Assembly (NCBI RefSeq): GCF_002931235.1
Contig: NZ_PSTT01000040.1
Coordinates: 1-64,000 of the forward strand
From: Subtercola sp. Z020
GTDB lineage: Bacteria; Actinomycetota; Actinomycetes; Actinomycetales; Microbacteriaceae
Length of the DNA: 64,000 nucleotides
Direction: 5' to 3'
Shown here: positions 14,469-23,369 of the stretch, piece after piece
Numbering within the stretch: position 1 is the first letter of the stretch
Layout of the letters: each line of letters opens with the position of its first letter
The notes under the pieces: model-generated
What the model saw: the letters and a program-made list of their open reading frames with translations, nothing else
What the model was told of the DNA's origin: nothing
The model's database searches: none
Program-made: the position numbers and the translations under genes

Positions 14469-15368
14469 TCAGAGGTTGTGCCGAGTGTAGGCGGGCATTC
14501 GCCAGCCCAGGATGGCTTCGAGCATGCGCATGGCATCGACCGACGCCGGAACATCGTGCATCCGAACGATGCGAGCGCCCAGCAGCACCGACGCGGTGGC
14601 GGCGGCGAGTGACCCGGCGAGACGCTCGGCCTTGGGCCGGTCGAGCGTCTCGCCCACGAAATCCTTATTCGAGACGGCCGCGAGCACCGGGTAGCCGAGG
14701 GCGGCGATCTCGGGGAGCCGGCGGGTGAGTTCGAGGGTGTGCAGGGTGTTCTTGTTGAGGTCGTGGCCCGGGTCGACGATGATCCGCGAGGCCGGGATGC
14801 CCCGGGCGAGCGCGAAGTCTGCGCGCGCGGCGAGGTGACCGGCGACATCCCGCCCGACGTCGCCGTACTGCGGCCGGGGGAAGGGCTGTCGCGGCGCCGC
14901 GAGCGAATGGGTGATCACCAGGGTCGCCTCGCTGTCGGCGACGACGTCGGCGAGGCGGGGGTCGTGGATGCCCGTGGTGTCGTTGATCACCGACGCGCCG
15001 GCTGCGATGACGGCGGCTGCGACCTCGGGCCGGAACGTGTCGACCGAGATGACGACGTCGGATGCGGCCGCGAGCGCCTCCACGACGGGAAGCACGCGCT
15101 CCGTCTCGTCGGCGGCGGAGAGTTCGGGACCGGGGGCGAACGGCACTCCGCCGATGTCGACCCAGTCCGCCCCGTCGGCGGCCGCCTGCACCGCGGCGGC
15201 GACGGCGCGGTCGAGCGCGAACGTGCGGCCCTGGTCGTAGAACGAGTCGGGGGTGCGATTGATCACGGCCATCACCGCGATCTGGCGGGAGAAGTCGAAG
15301 CGGTGCCCCCCGATCATCCGCACCGGCTCGGCGATCGGCGGCAGGTATGGGCCCGGGGCGACGGTCAT
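14469..15368 (-). CDS. folP: Dihydropteroate synthase paralogue, FolP2-like variant
   Basis: The 299-residue TIM-barrel protein matches dihydropteroate synthase in outline ([14 protein letters not shown], then [35 protein letters not shown] and SVINDTTG). Two catalytic loops differ from true DHPS: the first usually reads NVTPDSFSDGG and the second GGESTRPG. Here Asn-Arg-Thr-Pro replaces the first, and the Ser-Thr-Arg of the second is missing. The same changes mark mycobacterial FolP2, which does not make dihydropteroate. No folE, folB or folK is near. The gene is thus probably a paralogue with another, unknown role. It pairs with the reductase downstream and is divergent from thrS. Confidence 0.75.
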   Translation of the reverse strand: MTVAPGPYLPPIAEPVRMIGGHRFDFSRQIAVMAVINRTPDSFYDQGRTFALDRAVAAAVQAAADGADWVDIGGVPFAPGPELSAADETERVLPVVEALAAASDVVISVDTFRPEVAAAVIAAGASVINDTTGIHDPRLADVVADSEATLVITHSLAAPRQPFPRPQYGDVGRDVAGHLAARADFALARGIPASRIIVDPGHDLNKNTLHTLELTRRLPEIAALGYPVLAAVSNKDFVGETLDRPKAERLAGSLAAATASVLLGARIVRMHDVPASVDAMRMLEAILGWRMPAYTRHNL

Positions 15369-15387
15369 GGCTCCATCTTCGCAGCAC

Positions 15388-15393
15388 TAAAGT
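15388..15393. promoter_or_regulatory. Symmetric -10 element between folP-like gene and thrS
   Basis: The plus strand reads TAAAGT at 15388-15393, about 53 bases before the thrS start. On the minus strand the same block (ACTTTAGT) offers TTTAGT for the leftward gene starting at 15368. The octamer ACTAAAGT is nearly its own reverse complement, so it could serve both directions. Confidence 0.5.
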
Positions 15394-15445
15394 TGACTGC
15401 ACGCTACACCCGAGCAGAACCGCCACACCCAAGGAGCCTCCGTAC

Positions 15446-17440
15446 GTGAGTGACATCATCCAGGTCGAGAACGCCAGCACCGGATTCGAACTGTTCACCG
15501 AGCGAACGATCGTGGCCATGAAGGTGAACGGGGAGCTCCGTGACCTGGCCGCGACGGCCCAGCCCGGCGACTACGTCGAGGGCGTCGGGATCTCCTCGCC
15601 CGACGGGCTGAACATCCTCCGTCACTCGGCCACGCACGTGATGGCCCAGGCCGTGCAGTCGATCAACCCCGAGGCCAAGCTCGGCATCGGCCCGCCCGTC
15701 ACCGACGGTTTCTACTACGACTTCGACGTGGCGACGGCGTTCACCCCCGACGACCTCAAGACCCTCGAGAAGGCGATGGAGCGCATCATCCGCCAGGGCC
15801 AGCGCTTCATGCGCCGGGTGGTCAGCGAAGACGAGGCGCGCGAGGAGCTGGCGAACGAGCCCTACAAGCTCGAACTGATCGGCATCAAGGGCGGTTCGGC
15901 CGCCGAAGACGAGTCGGTCGAGGTCGGCGGCACCGAGCTGACGATCTACGACAACGTCGACCCCAAGACCGGCGAGACGGTCTGGAAAGACCTCTGCCGC
16001 GGCCCGCACCTGCCGAACACCAGGATGATCGGCAACGGCTTCGCCCTGACCCGCCTGGCCGCCGCCTACTGGCGCGGCTCGGAGAAGAACCCGCAGCTGC
16101 AGCGCATCTACGGCACCGCCTGGCCGTCGAAAGACGAGCTGCGAGCCCACCAGGCGCGCCTCGAAGAGGCGGCCAAGCGCGACCACAGGCGCATCGGGGC
16201 CGAGCTCGACCTCTTCTCCTTCCCGGAGGAGATCGGATCGGGTCTCGCGGTGTTCCACCCCAAGGGCGGCATCATCCGCCAGGAGCTCGAGAACTACTCC
16301 CGGCAGCGCCACATCGAGGCCGGCTACGACTTCGTCAACACCCCGCACATCACCAAGGCGAACCTCTTCATGACCAGTGGTCACCTGCAGTGGTACGCCG
16401 ACGGAATGTTCCCGCCCATGCACCTCGACGAGGAGCGAGACGCCGAGGGCAACATCACCCGGCAGGGGCAGGACTACTACCTCAAGCCCATGAACTGCCC
16501 GTACCACAACCTCATCTTCCGGGCCCGGGGGCGCAGTTACCGCGAGTTGCCGCTCCGGCTGTTCGAGTTCGGCTCTGTGTACCGCTACGAGAAGAGCGGC
16601 ACGCTGCAGGGCCTCACCCGCGTGCGCGGCATGACCCAGGACGACGCGCACATCTACGTGACTCCCGAGCTCGTGAAGCCCGAGCTGACGAGCACCCTGC
16701 AGTTCGTGCTCGACCTGCTGAAGGACTATGGGCTCGACGACTTCTACCTCGAACTGTCGACCCGCGACGCGACGAACCCGAAGTTCATCGGTGCAGACGA
16801 CCTGTGGGAGAGCGCGACAGAGACCCTGCGCGAGGTGGCGGTCGAGTCCGGTCTCGAACTCGTGCCCGACCCCGGGGGAGCGGCGTTCTACGGCCCGAAG
16901 ATCTCGGTGCAGGCGCGCGATGCGATCGGTCGCACCTGGCAGATGTCGACCATCCAGCTCGACTTCAACCAGCCGGAGCGCTTCGAGCTGGAGTACACCG
17001 CGAGCGACGGCACGCGGCAGCAGCCGATCATGATCCACCGCGCCCTGTTCGGTTCGATCGAGCGGTTCTTCGCCATCCTCACCGAGCACTATGCCGGGGC
17101 CTTCCCGGTCTGGCTCTCCCCGGTGCAGGTGGTGGGCATCCCGATCGCCGAACAGTACGAGGAGTACGTCGGTGACGTCATCCGGCAGCTGAAGGTGAAG
17201 GGCGTCCGGGCGGAGCTCGACCGTTCGGACGACCGCATGCAGAAGAAGATCCGCACGCACACCAAGGAGAAGGTGCCCTTTCTGCTGATCGTGGGGGAGG
17301 ACGACCGGGCAGCCGGCACTGTCAGCTTCCGTTTCCGCGACGGGAGCCAGGAGAACGGGGTGGCCGTGGCCGACGCGGTCGACCGTATCGTCGCCGCCAT
17401 TGCGAACAAGGTGCAGGTCACGACCGCGGGCGAGGCCTGA
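15446..17440 (+). CDS. thrS: Threonine-tRNA ligase
   Basis: The 664-residue class II synthetase charges tRNA-Thr. It has an N-terminal TGS domain, the editing domain with HSATH (His60, His64), motif 2 with '[16 protein letters not shown]', and the zinc/catalytic region around '[15 protein letters not shown]'. GTG at 15446 is chosen because AAGGAG lies nine bases before it and gives the standard N-terminus; an in-frame ATG at 15347 would lie within the divergent folP-like gene. The leader is only about 45 bases, too short for a T-box. The stop codon overlaps the ATG of the HIT gene (TGATG), starting a coupled run through pdxS and pdxT. Confidence 0.97.
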   Translation: MSDIIQVENASTGFELFTERTIVAMKVNGELRDLAATAQPGDYVEGVGISSPDGLNILRHSATHVMAQAVQSINPEAKLGIGPPVTDGFYYDFDVATAFTPDDLKTLEKAMERIIRQGQRFMRRVVSEDEAREELANEPYKLELIGIKGGSAAEDESVEVGGTELTIYDNVDPKTGETVWKDLCRGPHLPNTRMIGNGFALTRLAAAYWRGSEKNPQLQRIYGTAWPSKDELRAHQARLEEAAKRDHRRIGAELDLFSFPEEIGSGLAVFHPKGGIIRQELENYSRQRHIEAGYDFVNTPHITKANLFMTSGHLQWYADGMFPPMHLDEERDAEGNITRQGQDYYLKPMNCPYHNLIFRARGRSYRELPLRLFEFGSVYRYEKSGTLQGLTRVRGMTQDDAHIYVTPELVKPELTSTLQFVLDLLKDYGLDDFYLELSTRDATNPKFIGADDLWESATETLREVAVESGLELVPDPGGAAFYGPKISVQARDAIGRTWQMSTIQLDFNQPERFELEYTASDGTRQQPIMIHRALFGSIERFFAILTEHYAGAFPVWLSPVQVVGIPIAEQYEEYVGDVIRQLKVKGVRAELDRSDDRMQKKIRTHTKEKVPFLLIVGEDDRAAGTVSFRFRDGSQENGVAVADAVDRIVAAIANKVQVTTAGEA

Positions 17441-18069
17441 TGCCCGGCGACTCCGACCTGCCCGGCGACACCGCCCGGCCCGTCGACTCCGACCGGCCCG
17501 TCGACTTCGAGGGCGTCGAGATCACCGACTCCAGCACGATGGCCGGCGTTCCCGACGAGTTCCAGCGCCTCTGGACCCCGCACCGCATGGTGTACATCCA
17601 GAACGGAACTCAGCCCGGTGAGGCCGAGTGCCCGTTCTGCATCGCTCCGACTCTGGATGACGAACAGTCGTTGATCGTCGCCCGCGGTACGCACGCCTAT
17701 GTTCTGCTGAACCTCTTCCCGTACAACAGCGGTCACCTGCTCGTCTGCCCGTACCGTCACATCCCGCTCTACGACGAGGCGACGGCCGAGGAGGCCGCGG
17801 AGATCGCCAGTCTCACGCAGACGGCGATGCGGGTGCTGCGGCAGGTGTCGCGGTGCGACGGCTTCAACCTCGGCATGAACCAGGGTCGCATCGCCGGCGC
17901 GGGCATCGCCGACCACCTGCACCAGCACATCGTTCCGCGCTGGGCGACCGATGCGAACTTCTTCCCGATCATCGCCAAGACCAAAGCGCTGCCCCAACTG
18001 CTGGGCGAGGTACGGGAATCCGTCGCCGCCGCCTGGCCCACCCGAACAGAAGAGACACACAATGACTGA
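17440..18069 (+). CDS. HIT family nucleotide-binding protein (Ap4A-phosphorylase-like)
   Basis: The 209-residue protein carries the histidine triad in '[16 protein letters not shown]' (HLHQH, His-x-His-x-His) and the upstream [12 protein letters not shown] strand. A CPFC pair (in ECPFCIAP) suggests a small metal or redox site, usual in this actinobacterial group. HIT proteins hydrolyse or phosphorolyse nucleoside phosphates such as AMP conjugates or Ap4A; the thrS-HIT neighbourhood fits removal of the Ap4A that synthetases produce, but that is inference. The first 25 residues are acidic and probably disordered. It overlaps thrS by one base and pdxS by eight. Confidence 0.88.
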   Translation: MPGDSDLPGDTARPVDSDRPVDFEGVEITDSSTMAGVPDEFQRLWTPHRMVYIQNGTQPGEAECPFCIAPTLDDEQSLIVARGTHAYVLLNLFPYNSGHLLVCPYRHIPLYDEATAEEAAEIASLTQTAMRVLRQVSRCDGFNLGMNQGRIAGAGIADHLHQHIVPRWATDANFFPIIAKTKALPQLLGEVRESVAAAWPTRTEETHND

Positions 18070-18964
18070 CAGCACCCCCCGCCCCTCCGTCGGCAGCGAT
18101 CGCGTCAAGCGCGGGCTCGCCGAGATGCTGAAGGGCGGCGTCATCATGGACGTGGTGAACGCCGAGCAGGCGCGCATCGCCGAGGACGCCGGTGCGGTCG
18201 CCGTCATGGCGCTCGAACGGGTTCCGGCCGACATCCGTTCGCAGGGTGGCGTCGCCCGCTCGAGCGACCCCGACCTCATCGAGGGCATTCAGAAGGCCGT
18301 CTCGATCCCGGTCATGGCTAAGGCCCGCATCGGCCACTTCGTCGAGGCGCAGATGCTGCAGGCACTCGATGTGGACTACATCGACGAGTCGGAGGTGCTC
18401 TCACCCGCCGACTACGTGAACCACATCGACAAGTGGAACTTCACGGTTCCGTTCGTGTGTGGGGCGACGAACCTCGGCGAGGCACTGAGGCGTATCAACG
18501 AGGGTGCGGCGATGATCCGCTCGAAGGGCGAGGCCGGCACCGGCGACGTCTCTGAGGCGACCAAGCACATCCGCAAGATCCTCGGGGAGGTGCGCGCCCT
18601 GACCGCCCTCTCGCCCGACGAGCTGTTCGTCGCCGCGAAGGAGCTGCAGGCTCCCTACGCGCTGGTCGCCGAGATCGCCGAGAGCGGCACGCTGCCGGTC
18701 GTGCTCTTCACGGCCGGTGGGGTCGCGACCCCGGCCGACGCCGCGATGATGATGCAGCTCGGCGCCGACGGCGTGTTCGTCGGATCGGGCGTCTTCAAGT
18801 CGGGCGACCCGGCCAAGCGCGCGGCGGCGATCGTGAAGGCCACCACGTTCTACGACGACCCCCAGGTCATCCTCGAAGCCTCGCGCGGCCTCGGTGAGGC
18901 GATGGTCGGCATCAACGTCTCCGACCTGGCGGCCCCGCACCGCCTCGCCGAGCGTGGCTGGTAA
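18062..18964 (+). CDS. pdxS: Pyridoxal 5'-phosphate synthase lyase subunit PdxS
   Basis: This 300-residue (beta/alpha)8 barrel makes PLP from ribose 5-phosphate, glyceraldehyde 3-phosphate and ammonia supplied by PdxT. The imine-forming lysine is Lys87 in '[20 protein letters not shown]', with Asp30 in GGVIMDVVN. The second lysine lies in the [13 protein letters not shown] loop. ATG at 18062 is the normal start; it overlaps the end of the HIT gene by eight bases, and the GAAGAGA purine run before it may be its ribosome site. pdxT follows with an 11-base overlap, so the two subunits are coupled. Confidence 0.97.
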   Translation: MTDSTPRPSVGSDRVKRGLAEMLKGGVIMDVVNAEQARIAEDAGAVAVMALERVPADIRSQGGVARSSDPDLIEGIQKAVSIPVMAKARIGHFVEAQMLQALDVDYIDESEVLSPADYVNHIDKWNFTVPFVCGATNLGEALRRINEGAAMIRSKGEAGTGDVSEATKHIRKILGEVRALTALSPDELFVAAKELQAPYALVAEIAESGTLPVVLFTAGGVATPADAAMMMQLGADGVFVGSGVFKSGDPAKRAAAIVKATTFYDDPQVILEASRGLGEAMVGINVSDLAAPHRLAERGW

Positions 18965-19556
18965 CCGACCCGTCGGAGTGCTCGCCCTGCAGGGCGACTA
19001 CCGGGAGCACGCCCGGGTGCTGGCCTCGTTCGGCGCCGAGGTCATCACGGTGCGCCGCCCGGCCGAACTCGAGCGGGTCTCGGGGCTCGTGATCCCGGGC
19101 GGCGAGTCGAGCGTGATGGACAAGCTCTCGCGCCAGTTCGGGCTGGCCGAGCCGCTCCGGGCGGCCATCGCCGACGGACTGCCCGTCTACGGCACGTGCG
19201 CCGGGTTGATCATGCTCGCCGACACGGTGCTCGACGGTATGGCCGGACAGCGGAGCCTCGGCGGGCTCGACATCTCGGTGCGCCGGAATGCGTTCGGTCG
19301 CCAGCGGGAGTCGTTCGAGGTCGACATCGACATCGAAGAGCTCGGCGCTCCGCCCGTGCACGCCGTGTTCATCAGGGCTCCTGTCGTCGAGACGGTCGGG
19401 GAGCGGGCATCCGTTCTCGGCGCACTCGACGACGGACGGGTGATAGCTGTCGAACAGGGCAACCTGCTCGGCACGTCGTTCCACCCCGAGATGACCGACG
19501 ACCACCGGTTCCACCGCCGATTCTATGAACGAGTGCTCGCGACCCGGTTCGTTTAG
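18954..19556 (+). CDS. pdxT: Pyridoxal 5'-phosphate synthase glutaminase subunit PdxT
   Basis: The 200-residue glutamine amidotransferase releases ammonia for PdxS. The triad is complete: Cys82 in VYGTCAGLI, His177 and Glu179 in SFHPEM; the family loop [10 protein letters not shown] is at 44-53. GTG at 18954 overlaps the pdxS end and gives a standard N-terminus ([17 protein letters not shown]). The stop codon TAG is part of the TAGACT -10 hexamer of yebC. Confidence 0.96.
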   Translation: MAGNRPVGVLALQGDYREHARVLASFGAEVITVRRPAELERVSGLVIPGGESSVMDKLSRQFGLAEPLRAAIADGLPVYGTCAGLIMLADTVLDGMAGQRSLGGLDISVRRNAFGRQRESFEVDIDIEELGAPPVHAVFIRAPVVETVGERASVLGALDDGRVIAVEQGNLLGTSFHPEMTDDHRFHRRFYERVLATRFV

Positions 19557-19559
19557 ACT
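19554..19559 (+). promoter_or_regulatory. -10 element before yebC
   Basis: TAGACT overlaps the pdxT stop codon. Transcription would start near 19566, giving a 20-base leader with GAGGAG six bases before the GTG. Confidence 0.5.
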
Positions 19560-19586
19560 GGGTGAGAATTTTTTGAGGAGAACACT

Positions 19587-20345
19587 GTGTCAGGACATTC
19601 CAAGTGGGCGACCACCAAGCACCAGAAGGCCGTCACTGACGCCCGTCGCGCGAAGTCGTTCGCGAAGCTGATCAAGAACATCGAGGTGGCGGCGCGCCAG
19701 GGCGGTGCCGACCTGTCGGGCAACCCCACGCTCGTCGACGCGATCCAGAAGGCGAAGAAGACTTCTGTGCCGAAAGACCTCATCGACCGCGCCGTCAAGC
19801 GCGGCGCGGGCATCGGCAGCGAAGCCGTCGACTACCAGACGATCATCTACGAAGGGTACGGCCCGAACGGCGTCGCCATGCTGATCGAGTGCCTCACCGA
19901 GAACAAGAACCGCGCCGCCGCAGACGTACGCACGGTGATGACCCGCAACGGCGGCACGATGGGCGACCCGGGCAGCGTGGCCTACAACTTCCACCGCAAG
20001 GGCGTCATCACGGTCGCTCACACCGATGGGCTCAGCGAAGACGACGTGCTGGTCGCGGTGATGGATGCCGGGGCCGAAGAGGTGACCGACCACGGTTCCT
20101 CGTTCGAGGTGCTGACCGAGGCGACCGACCTGGTCGCGAACCGGCAGGCGCTGCAGGAGGCGGGCATCGACTACGAGTCCGCCGATGTGGAGTTCGTGCC
20201 GAGCCTCAAGGTCGAGATCGATGCCGACACGGCCCGCAAGGTGTTCAAGCTGATCGACGCGCTGGAAGACAATGATGACGTGCAGAACGTCTACAGCAAC
20301 TTCGACCTGACCCCCGCGGTGCAGGCCGAGCTCGAAGACGACTAG
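19587..20345 (+). CDS. yebC: YebC/PmpR family protein (translation and transcription factor)
   Basis: The 252-residue protein begins with the family signature [20 protein letters not shown] and has the three-domain YebC/TACO1 layout; '[20 protein letters not shown]' is another hallmark. Members bind DNA as regulators in some species and in others help ribosomes through proline-rich stalls, so the exact role is open. Together with efp at 43 kb, the genome would have two systems for such stalls. GTG at 19587 with GAGGAG upstream. It precedes ruvC by 15 bases, the order usual in actinobacteria (yebC-ruvC-ruvA-ruvB). Confidence 0.93.
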   Translation: MSGHSKWATTKHQKAVTDARRAKSFAKLIKNIEVAARQGGADLSGNPTLVDAIQKAKKTSVPKDLIDRAVKRGAGIGSEAVDYQTIIYEGYGPNGVAMLIECLTENKNRAAADVRTVMTRNGGTMGDPGSVAYNFHRKGVITVAHTDGLSEDDVLVAVMDAGAEEVTDHGSSFEVLTEATDLVANRQALQEAGIDYESADVEFVPSLKVEIDADTARKVFKLIDALEDNDDVQNVYSNFDLTPAVQAELEDD

Positions 20346-20360
20346 CGGCAGCCGGCCGGC

Positions 20361-20984
20361 GTGAGGATTCTCGGCATCGACCCCGGCCTCACCCGCTGCG
20401 GGGTCGGCATTGTGGATGTCGCGGGCGACCGCCGTGCGACCCTCGTGCACGTCACGGTGATCCGCACGGCGCCGGGCACCCAGCACGAGTCGCGCCTGCT
20501 GGCGATCAGCAAGGCTCTGGATGCCCTGCTCGACGAGTTCGAACCCGCCCGGGTCGCGCTTGAGCGTGTCTTCGCCGACACGAACGTCAGCACCGTGATG
20601 GGCACGGCGCAGGTGAGCGGCATCGCGATGGTGGCTGCCGCACGCCGGTCGCTCCCGGTGGGCATGCACACGCCGACCGAGGTGAAGGCTGCGGTCACGG
20701 GCTACGGGCAGGCCGACAAGAAACAGGTCGGCACGATGGTCGCGAAGATCCTGCGACTGGAGGCCGCCCCGAAACCGGCAGATGCCGCCGACGCTCTCGC
20801 GCTGGCGATCTGCCACGCCTGGCGCTCACCGCTCGGCGGTCTCGCCGCCGGTGTCGGCGACCTGCACGGCGGGGCGACGCCGCGGGGCGGTGCGGCACAG
20901 CTGACCGGCGCGCAGGCAGCGTGGTTCGCCGCCGAACAGGCAGCCAAGGCCGCGAGCCCCGAGCGGCGCGGCCTTCGACGCTGA
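20361..20984 (+). CDS. ruvC: Holliday junction resolvase RuvC
   Basis: The 207-residue endonuclease cuts Holliday junctions. The four acidic residues are visible: Asp7 (ILGIDPGL), Glu68 (VALERVF), Asp141 and Asp144 (DAADALAL). The C-terminal 45 residues (after about 163) are Gly/Ala-rich and longer than in E. coli. GTG at 20361 is the start; no clear Shine-Dalgarno, the gene probably being read through from yebC. ruvA follows after 46 bases with its own promoter. Confidence 0.97.
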   Translation: MRILGIDPGLTRCGVGIVDVAGDRRATLVHVTVIRTAPGTQHESRLLAISKALDALLDEFEPARVALERVFADTNVSTVMGTAQVSGIAMVAAARRSLPVGMHTPTEVKAAVTGYGQADKKQVGTMVAKILRLEAAPKPADAADALALAICHAWRSPLGGLAAGVGDLHGGATPRGGAAQLTGAQAAWFAAEQAAKAASPERRGLRR

Positions 20985-20998
20985 CGCGTGTCGAACGT

Positions 20999-21024
20999 TC
21001 GAAAGTGTGTACGAGTAATAGGCT
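20999..21024 (+). promoter_or_regulatory. ruvA promoter with a LexA (SOS)-like box
   Basis: TCGAAAGTGTGTACGA at 20999-21014 matches the actinobacterial LexA consensus TCGAAC-N4-GTTCGA at 10 of 12 defined positions. It lies directly before the -10 TAGGCT (21019-21024), where a bound repressor would block polymerase. A perfect palindrome TCGAACGTTCGA at 20991-21002 overlaps its left side but lacks the four-base spacer. The -10 is six bases before the GTG of ruvA, so the mRNA from here would be leaderless. Confidence 0.55.
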
Positions 21025-21030
21025 GACGGC

Positions 21031-21666
21031 GTGATATCCAGTCTTCGCGGAACCGTGCTCGCCGCCATGGGAACAGCCGTCGTCATCGAGGTCGGTGGTG
21101 TCGGCTTCTCGGTGCAGGTGACCCCGGCGCACGCGCTGTCGCTGCGGGTGGGCCAGGAGGCGTTCGTGCTCACCACCCTGATTGTGCGCGAAGACGCCCT
21201 GTCGCTGTTCGGGTTCGCCGACGCCGAATCGCTCGAGATCTTCAGCCTGCTCGTCGGTGTGACGGGGGTCGGGCCGAAGTCGGCCCTCGGCGTGCTGGCC
21301 GCCCTGACGCCGGCCGAGATCGCCCGGGCTGTGACGCACGACGACGACTCCGTGTTCCGTCGCGTGTCGGGCATCGGCCCCAAGACCGCGAAGCTGATCG
21401 TCGTGTCGCTGACCGGCAAGGTCGCGGGCCTCGGGCTCGGGGCGCCAGCGGCCGCGGGGCCCTCGTTCGCCGGGCCTTCATCCATCCGCGACGATGTGCT
21501 GGTGGCGCTGGTGGGTCTCGGTTGGAACGACCGCAGCGCCTCCGAGGCGCTAGACCGCGTCGTCGCGGTCGCCGACGACGACGTCGACACGATGACGGTG
21601 CAGTCGCTGCTGAGGCTTGCGCTCACCGAACTCGGCCCCCGCCAGAGCTCGGCGGGCCCGCGGTGA
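21031..21666 (+). CDS. ruvA: Holliday junction branch-migration subunit RuvA
   Basis: The 211-residue protein has the N-terminal OB-fold ([20 protein letters not shown]), two helix-hairpin-helix motifs ([17 protein letters not shown] and [13 protein letters not shown]), and a flexible linker to a C-terminal domain that contacts RuvB. RuvA tetramers hold the four-way junction. GTG at 21031 lies six bases after TAGGCT, without a ribosome site, fitting leaderless translation from a damage-controlled promoter. Its TGA overlaps the GTG of ruvB. Confidence 0.97.
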   Translation: MISSLRGTVLAAMGTAVVIEVGGVGFSVQVTPAHALSLRVGQEAFVLTTLIVREDALSLFGFADAESLEIFSLLVGVTGVGPKSALGVLAALTPAEIARAVTHDDDSVFRRVSGIGPKTAKLIVVSLTGKVAGLGLGAPAAAGPSFAGPSSIRDDVLVALVGLGWNDRSASEALDRVVAVADDDVDTMTVQSLLRLALTELGPRQSSAGPR

Positions 21667-22739
21667 GCGGCGAGACGAGCCGGTCCGGCGGGCTGGGCCC
21701 CGACGAGCTGCTGCAGCCCGAGCTCGGTTCCGAGGCGGAGGTCGCCTTCGAGGGCGCCCTGCGGCCCAAGAGCCTGGCCGAGTTCGTGGGGCAGCAGCGG
21801 GTGCGCGGCCAGTTGCAGTTGCTTCTGGATGCCGCGACCATCCAGAACCGCACCCCCGACCACATTCTGCTCGCCGGCCCGCCCGGCCTCGGCAAGACCA
21901 CGCTCGCGATGATCGTGGCCCATGAGAGCGGGCGACCGCTGCGGCTCTCGAGCGGCCCGGCCATCCAGCACGCCGGCGATCTCGCGGCAGTGCTCTCCTC
22001 CCTGGTTCCGGGTGAGGTGCTGTTCGTCGACGAGATCCACCGCATGGCGCGTTCGGCGGAGGAGCTGCTGTACCTCGCGATGGAGGACTTTCGCATCGAC
22101 GTCATGGTCGGCAAGGGGGCGGGTGCGACATCCATCCCGCTCGATCTCGCACCGTTCACGCTGGTCGGCGCGACGACCCGCTCGGGGCTGCTGCCGAATC
22201 CGCTCCGAGACCGGTTCGGGTTCACGGCGCACCTGGAGTTCTACGACCCCGAAGAACTGGTGCACGTTCTGCGACGGGCTGCCGTGCTGCTCGAGCTCTC
22301 GATCGAGGAATCGGCGCTGATCGAGATCGCCGGGCGGTCGCGCGGAACGCCGCGCATCGCGAACCGGCTGCTGCGCCGGGTGCGAGACTATGCGCTCGTG
22401 CACGGCGGGTCGGCGACGCGCTCTGTGGTGCGCGCCGCACTCGAGCTCTACGACGTCGACGAACGCGGTCTCGATCGCCTCGACCGTGCCGTCATGCTGA
22501 TTCTGCTGACCCGCTTCAACGGTGGGCCGGTCGGGCTCAACACTCTCGCGGTGAGCGTGGGGGAGGAGTCGGAGACGATCGAGTCTGTTGTCGAGCCGTT
22601 CCTGGTGCGCATCGGTCTGATCGTTCGAACGCCGCGCGGCAGGGTCGCGACCCGGGAGGGCTGGCGGCACTTCGGGATCACTCCGCAGAACGAGGTGGCT
22701 CCCGGGCAGGCCCAGCCCCTGTTCGGCGATGATCTATAA
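21663..22739 (+). CDS. ruvB: Holliday junction branch-migration ATPase RuvB
   Basis: The 358-residue AAA+ motor has Walker A GPPGLGKT (72-79), Walker [10 protein letters not shown] (Asp123, Glu124), sensor 1 VGATTRSG and the arginine-finger region [12 protein letters not shown]. The C-terminal winged helix contains '[18 protein letters not shown]'. GTG at 21663 overlaps the ruvA stop codon by four bases, giving a coupled ruvAB pair. Confidence 0.98.
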   Translation: MSGETSRSGGLGPDELLQPELGSEAEVAFEGALRPKSLAEFVGQQRVRGQLQLLLDAATIQNRTPDHILLAGPPGLGKTTLAMIVAHESGRPLRLSSGPAIQHAGDLAAVLSSLVPGEVLFVDEIHRMARSAEELLYLAMEDFRIDVMVGKGAGATSIPLDLAPFTLVGATTRSGLLPNPLRDRFGFTAHLEFYDPEELVHVLRRAAVLLELSIEESALIEIAGRSRGTPRIANRLLRRVRDYALVHGGSATRSVVRAALELYDVDERGLDRLDRAVMLILLTRFNGGPVGLNTLAVSVGEESETIESVVEPFLVRIGLIVRTPRGRVATREGWRHFGITPQNEVAPGQAQPLFGDDL

Positions 22740-22763
22740 TTCAAGCTGGCGCTCAGCCCCGGT

Positions 22764-22814
22764 CTGTACACTGGGGCCGTCAACCCCCTCGCTCTGGAAG
22801 GCTCTCCCCGCTCA
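22764..22814 (+). promoter_or_regulatory. Promoter and leader of yajC-secD-secF
   Basis: A TACACT hexamer at about 22767-22772 could start transcription near 22779, with GGAAGG as a ribosome site about 14 bases before the yajC ATG. The signals are moderate only. Confidence 0.4.
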
Positions 22815-23243
22815 ATGGATCCGTTAACCCTCGTCATGCTGGCCGTCCTGGCCGTTCTCATCATCTTCATGGTGCGCAACAGCCGGAAGCGCAAGCGCGA
22901 GACCGAAGAACTGGCCACCAAGATCACCGAGGGGGCCTACGTCATGACCAACTTCGGTCTCTACGGCACCATCCTCGAGATCGATGTCGAGAACAACCAC
23001 ATCCTGCTCGAGAGCACGCCCGGAACGGTCCTGAAGGTGCACCGCCAGACGGTGACCCGCGTCGTTCCGACCGATGAGGCCATCGCGGACGAGAGCACCG
23101 ACACGCTCGACGACCAGACCGAGCCGGAGTTCGGCCAGCGGGTGCACGAGCCGCTGCTCGAGAAGAAGCCGACCGATGAGGGTACGATTCTCAACGGTGT
23201 TCCTCTCGACGAGAACGGCAAGCCCCGTCAGTCGGGCGAGTAA
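22815..23243 (+). CDS. yajC: Preprotein translocase subunit YajC
   Basis: The 142-residue protein has one N-terminal membrane segment (LVMLAVLAVLIIFMV), a basic cytoplasmic stretch (RNSRKRKRETEE), and the YajC core GAYVMTNFGLYGTILEID. The tail is acidic. YajC joins SecD and SecF in the accessory complex of the SecYEG channel; secD and secF follow. ATG at 22815. The gap of 126 bases to secD contains a possible secD promoter. Confidence 0.92.
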   Translation: MDPLTLVMLAVLAVLIIFMVRNSRKRKRETEELATKITEGAYVMTNFGLYGTILEIDVENNHILLESTPGTVLKVHRQTVTRVVPTDEAIADESTDTLDDQTEPEFGQRVHEPLLEKKPTDEGTILNGVPLDENGKPRQSGE

Positions 23244-23309
23244 CCCCGACCCGTTCACGAGTTCGCGGCAGCTGGCTGCTTCGACGAGCGGGCCGCGGCG
23301 CACATGCCG

Positions 23310-23315
23310 TAGGCT
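23310..23315 (+). promoter_or_regulatory. Possible -10 element before secD
   Basis: TAGGCT lies about 54 bases before the secD GTG. It could add a separate transcript for secD-secF inside the operon. Confidence 0.4.
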
Positions 23316-23369
23316 CGTGCGTCGGCAGCACTCTGCCGCGGGGGCGTTATAGAAAGCTGAGTTTCGCAG

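Noticed and set aside
15394-15445. A T-box or other riboswitch before thrS (and before alaS, metK)
   Set aside because: The leaders are about 45 bases or less, or absent because of overlap with the previous gene, so no such RNA fits.
20991-21002. TCGAACGTTCGA taken as the LexA box of ruvA
   Set aside because: The half-sites are right but touch each other; the actinobacterial box needs four bases between them. The overlapping site at 20999-21014 has the correct spacing.
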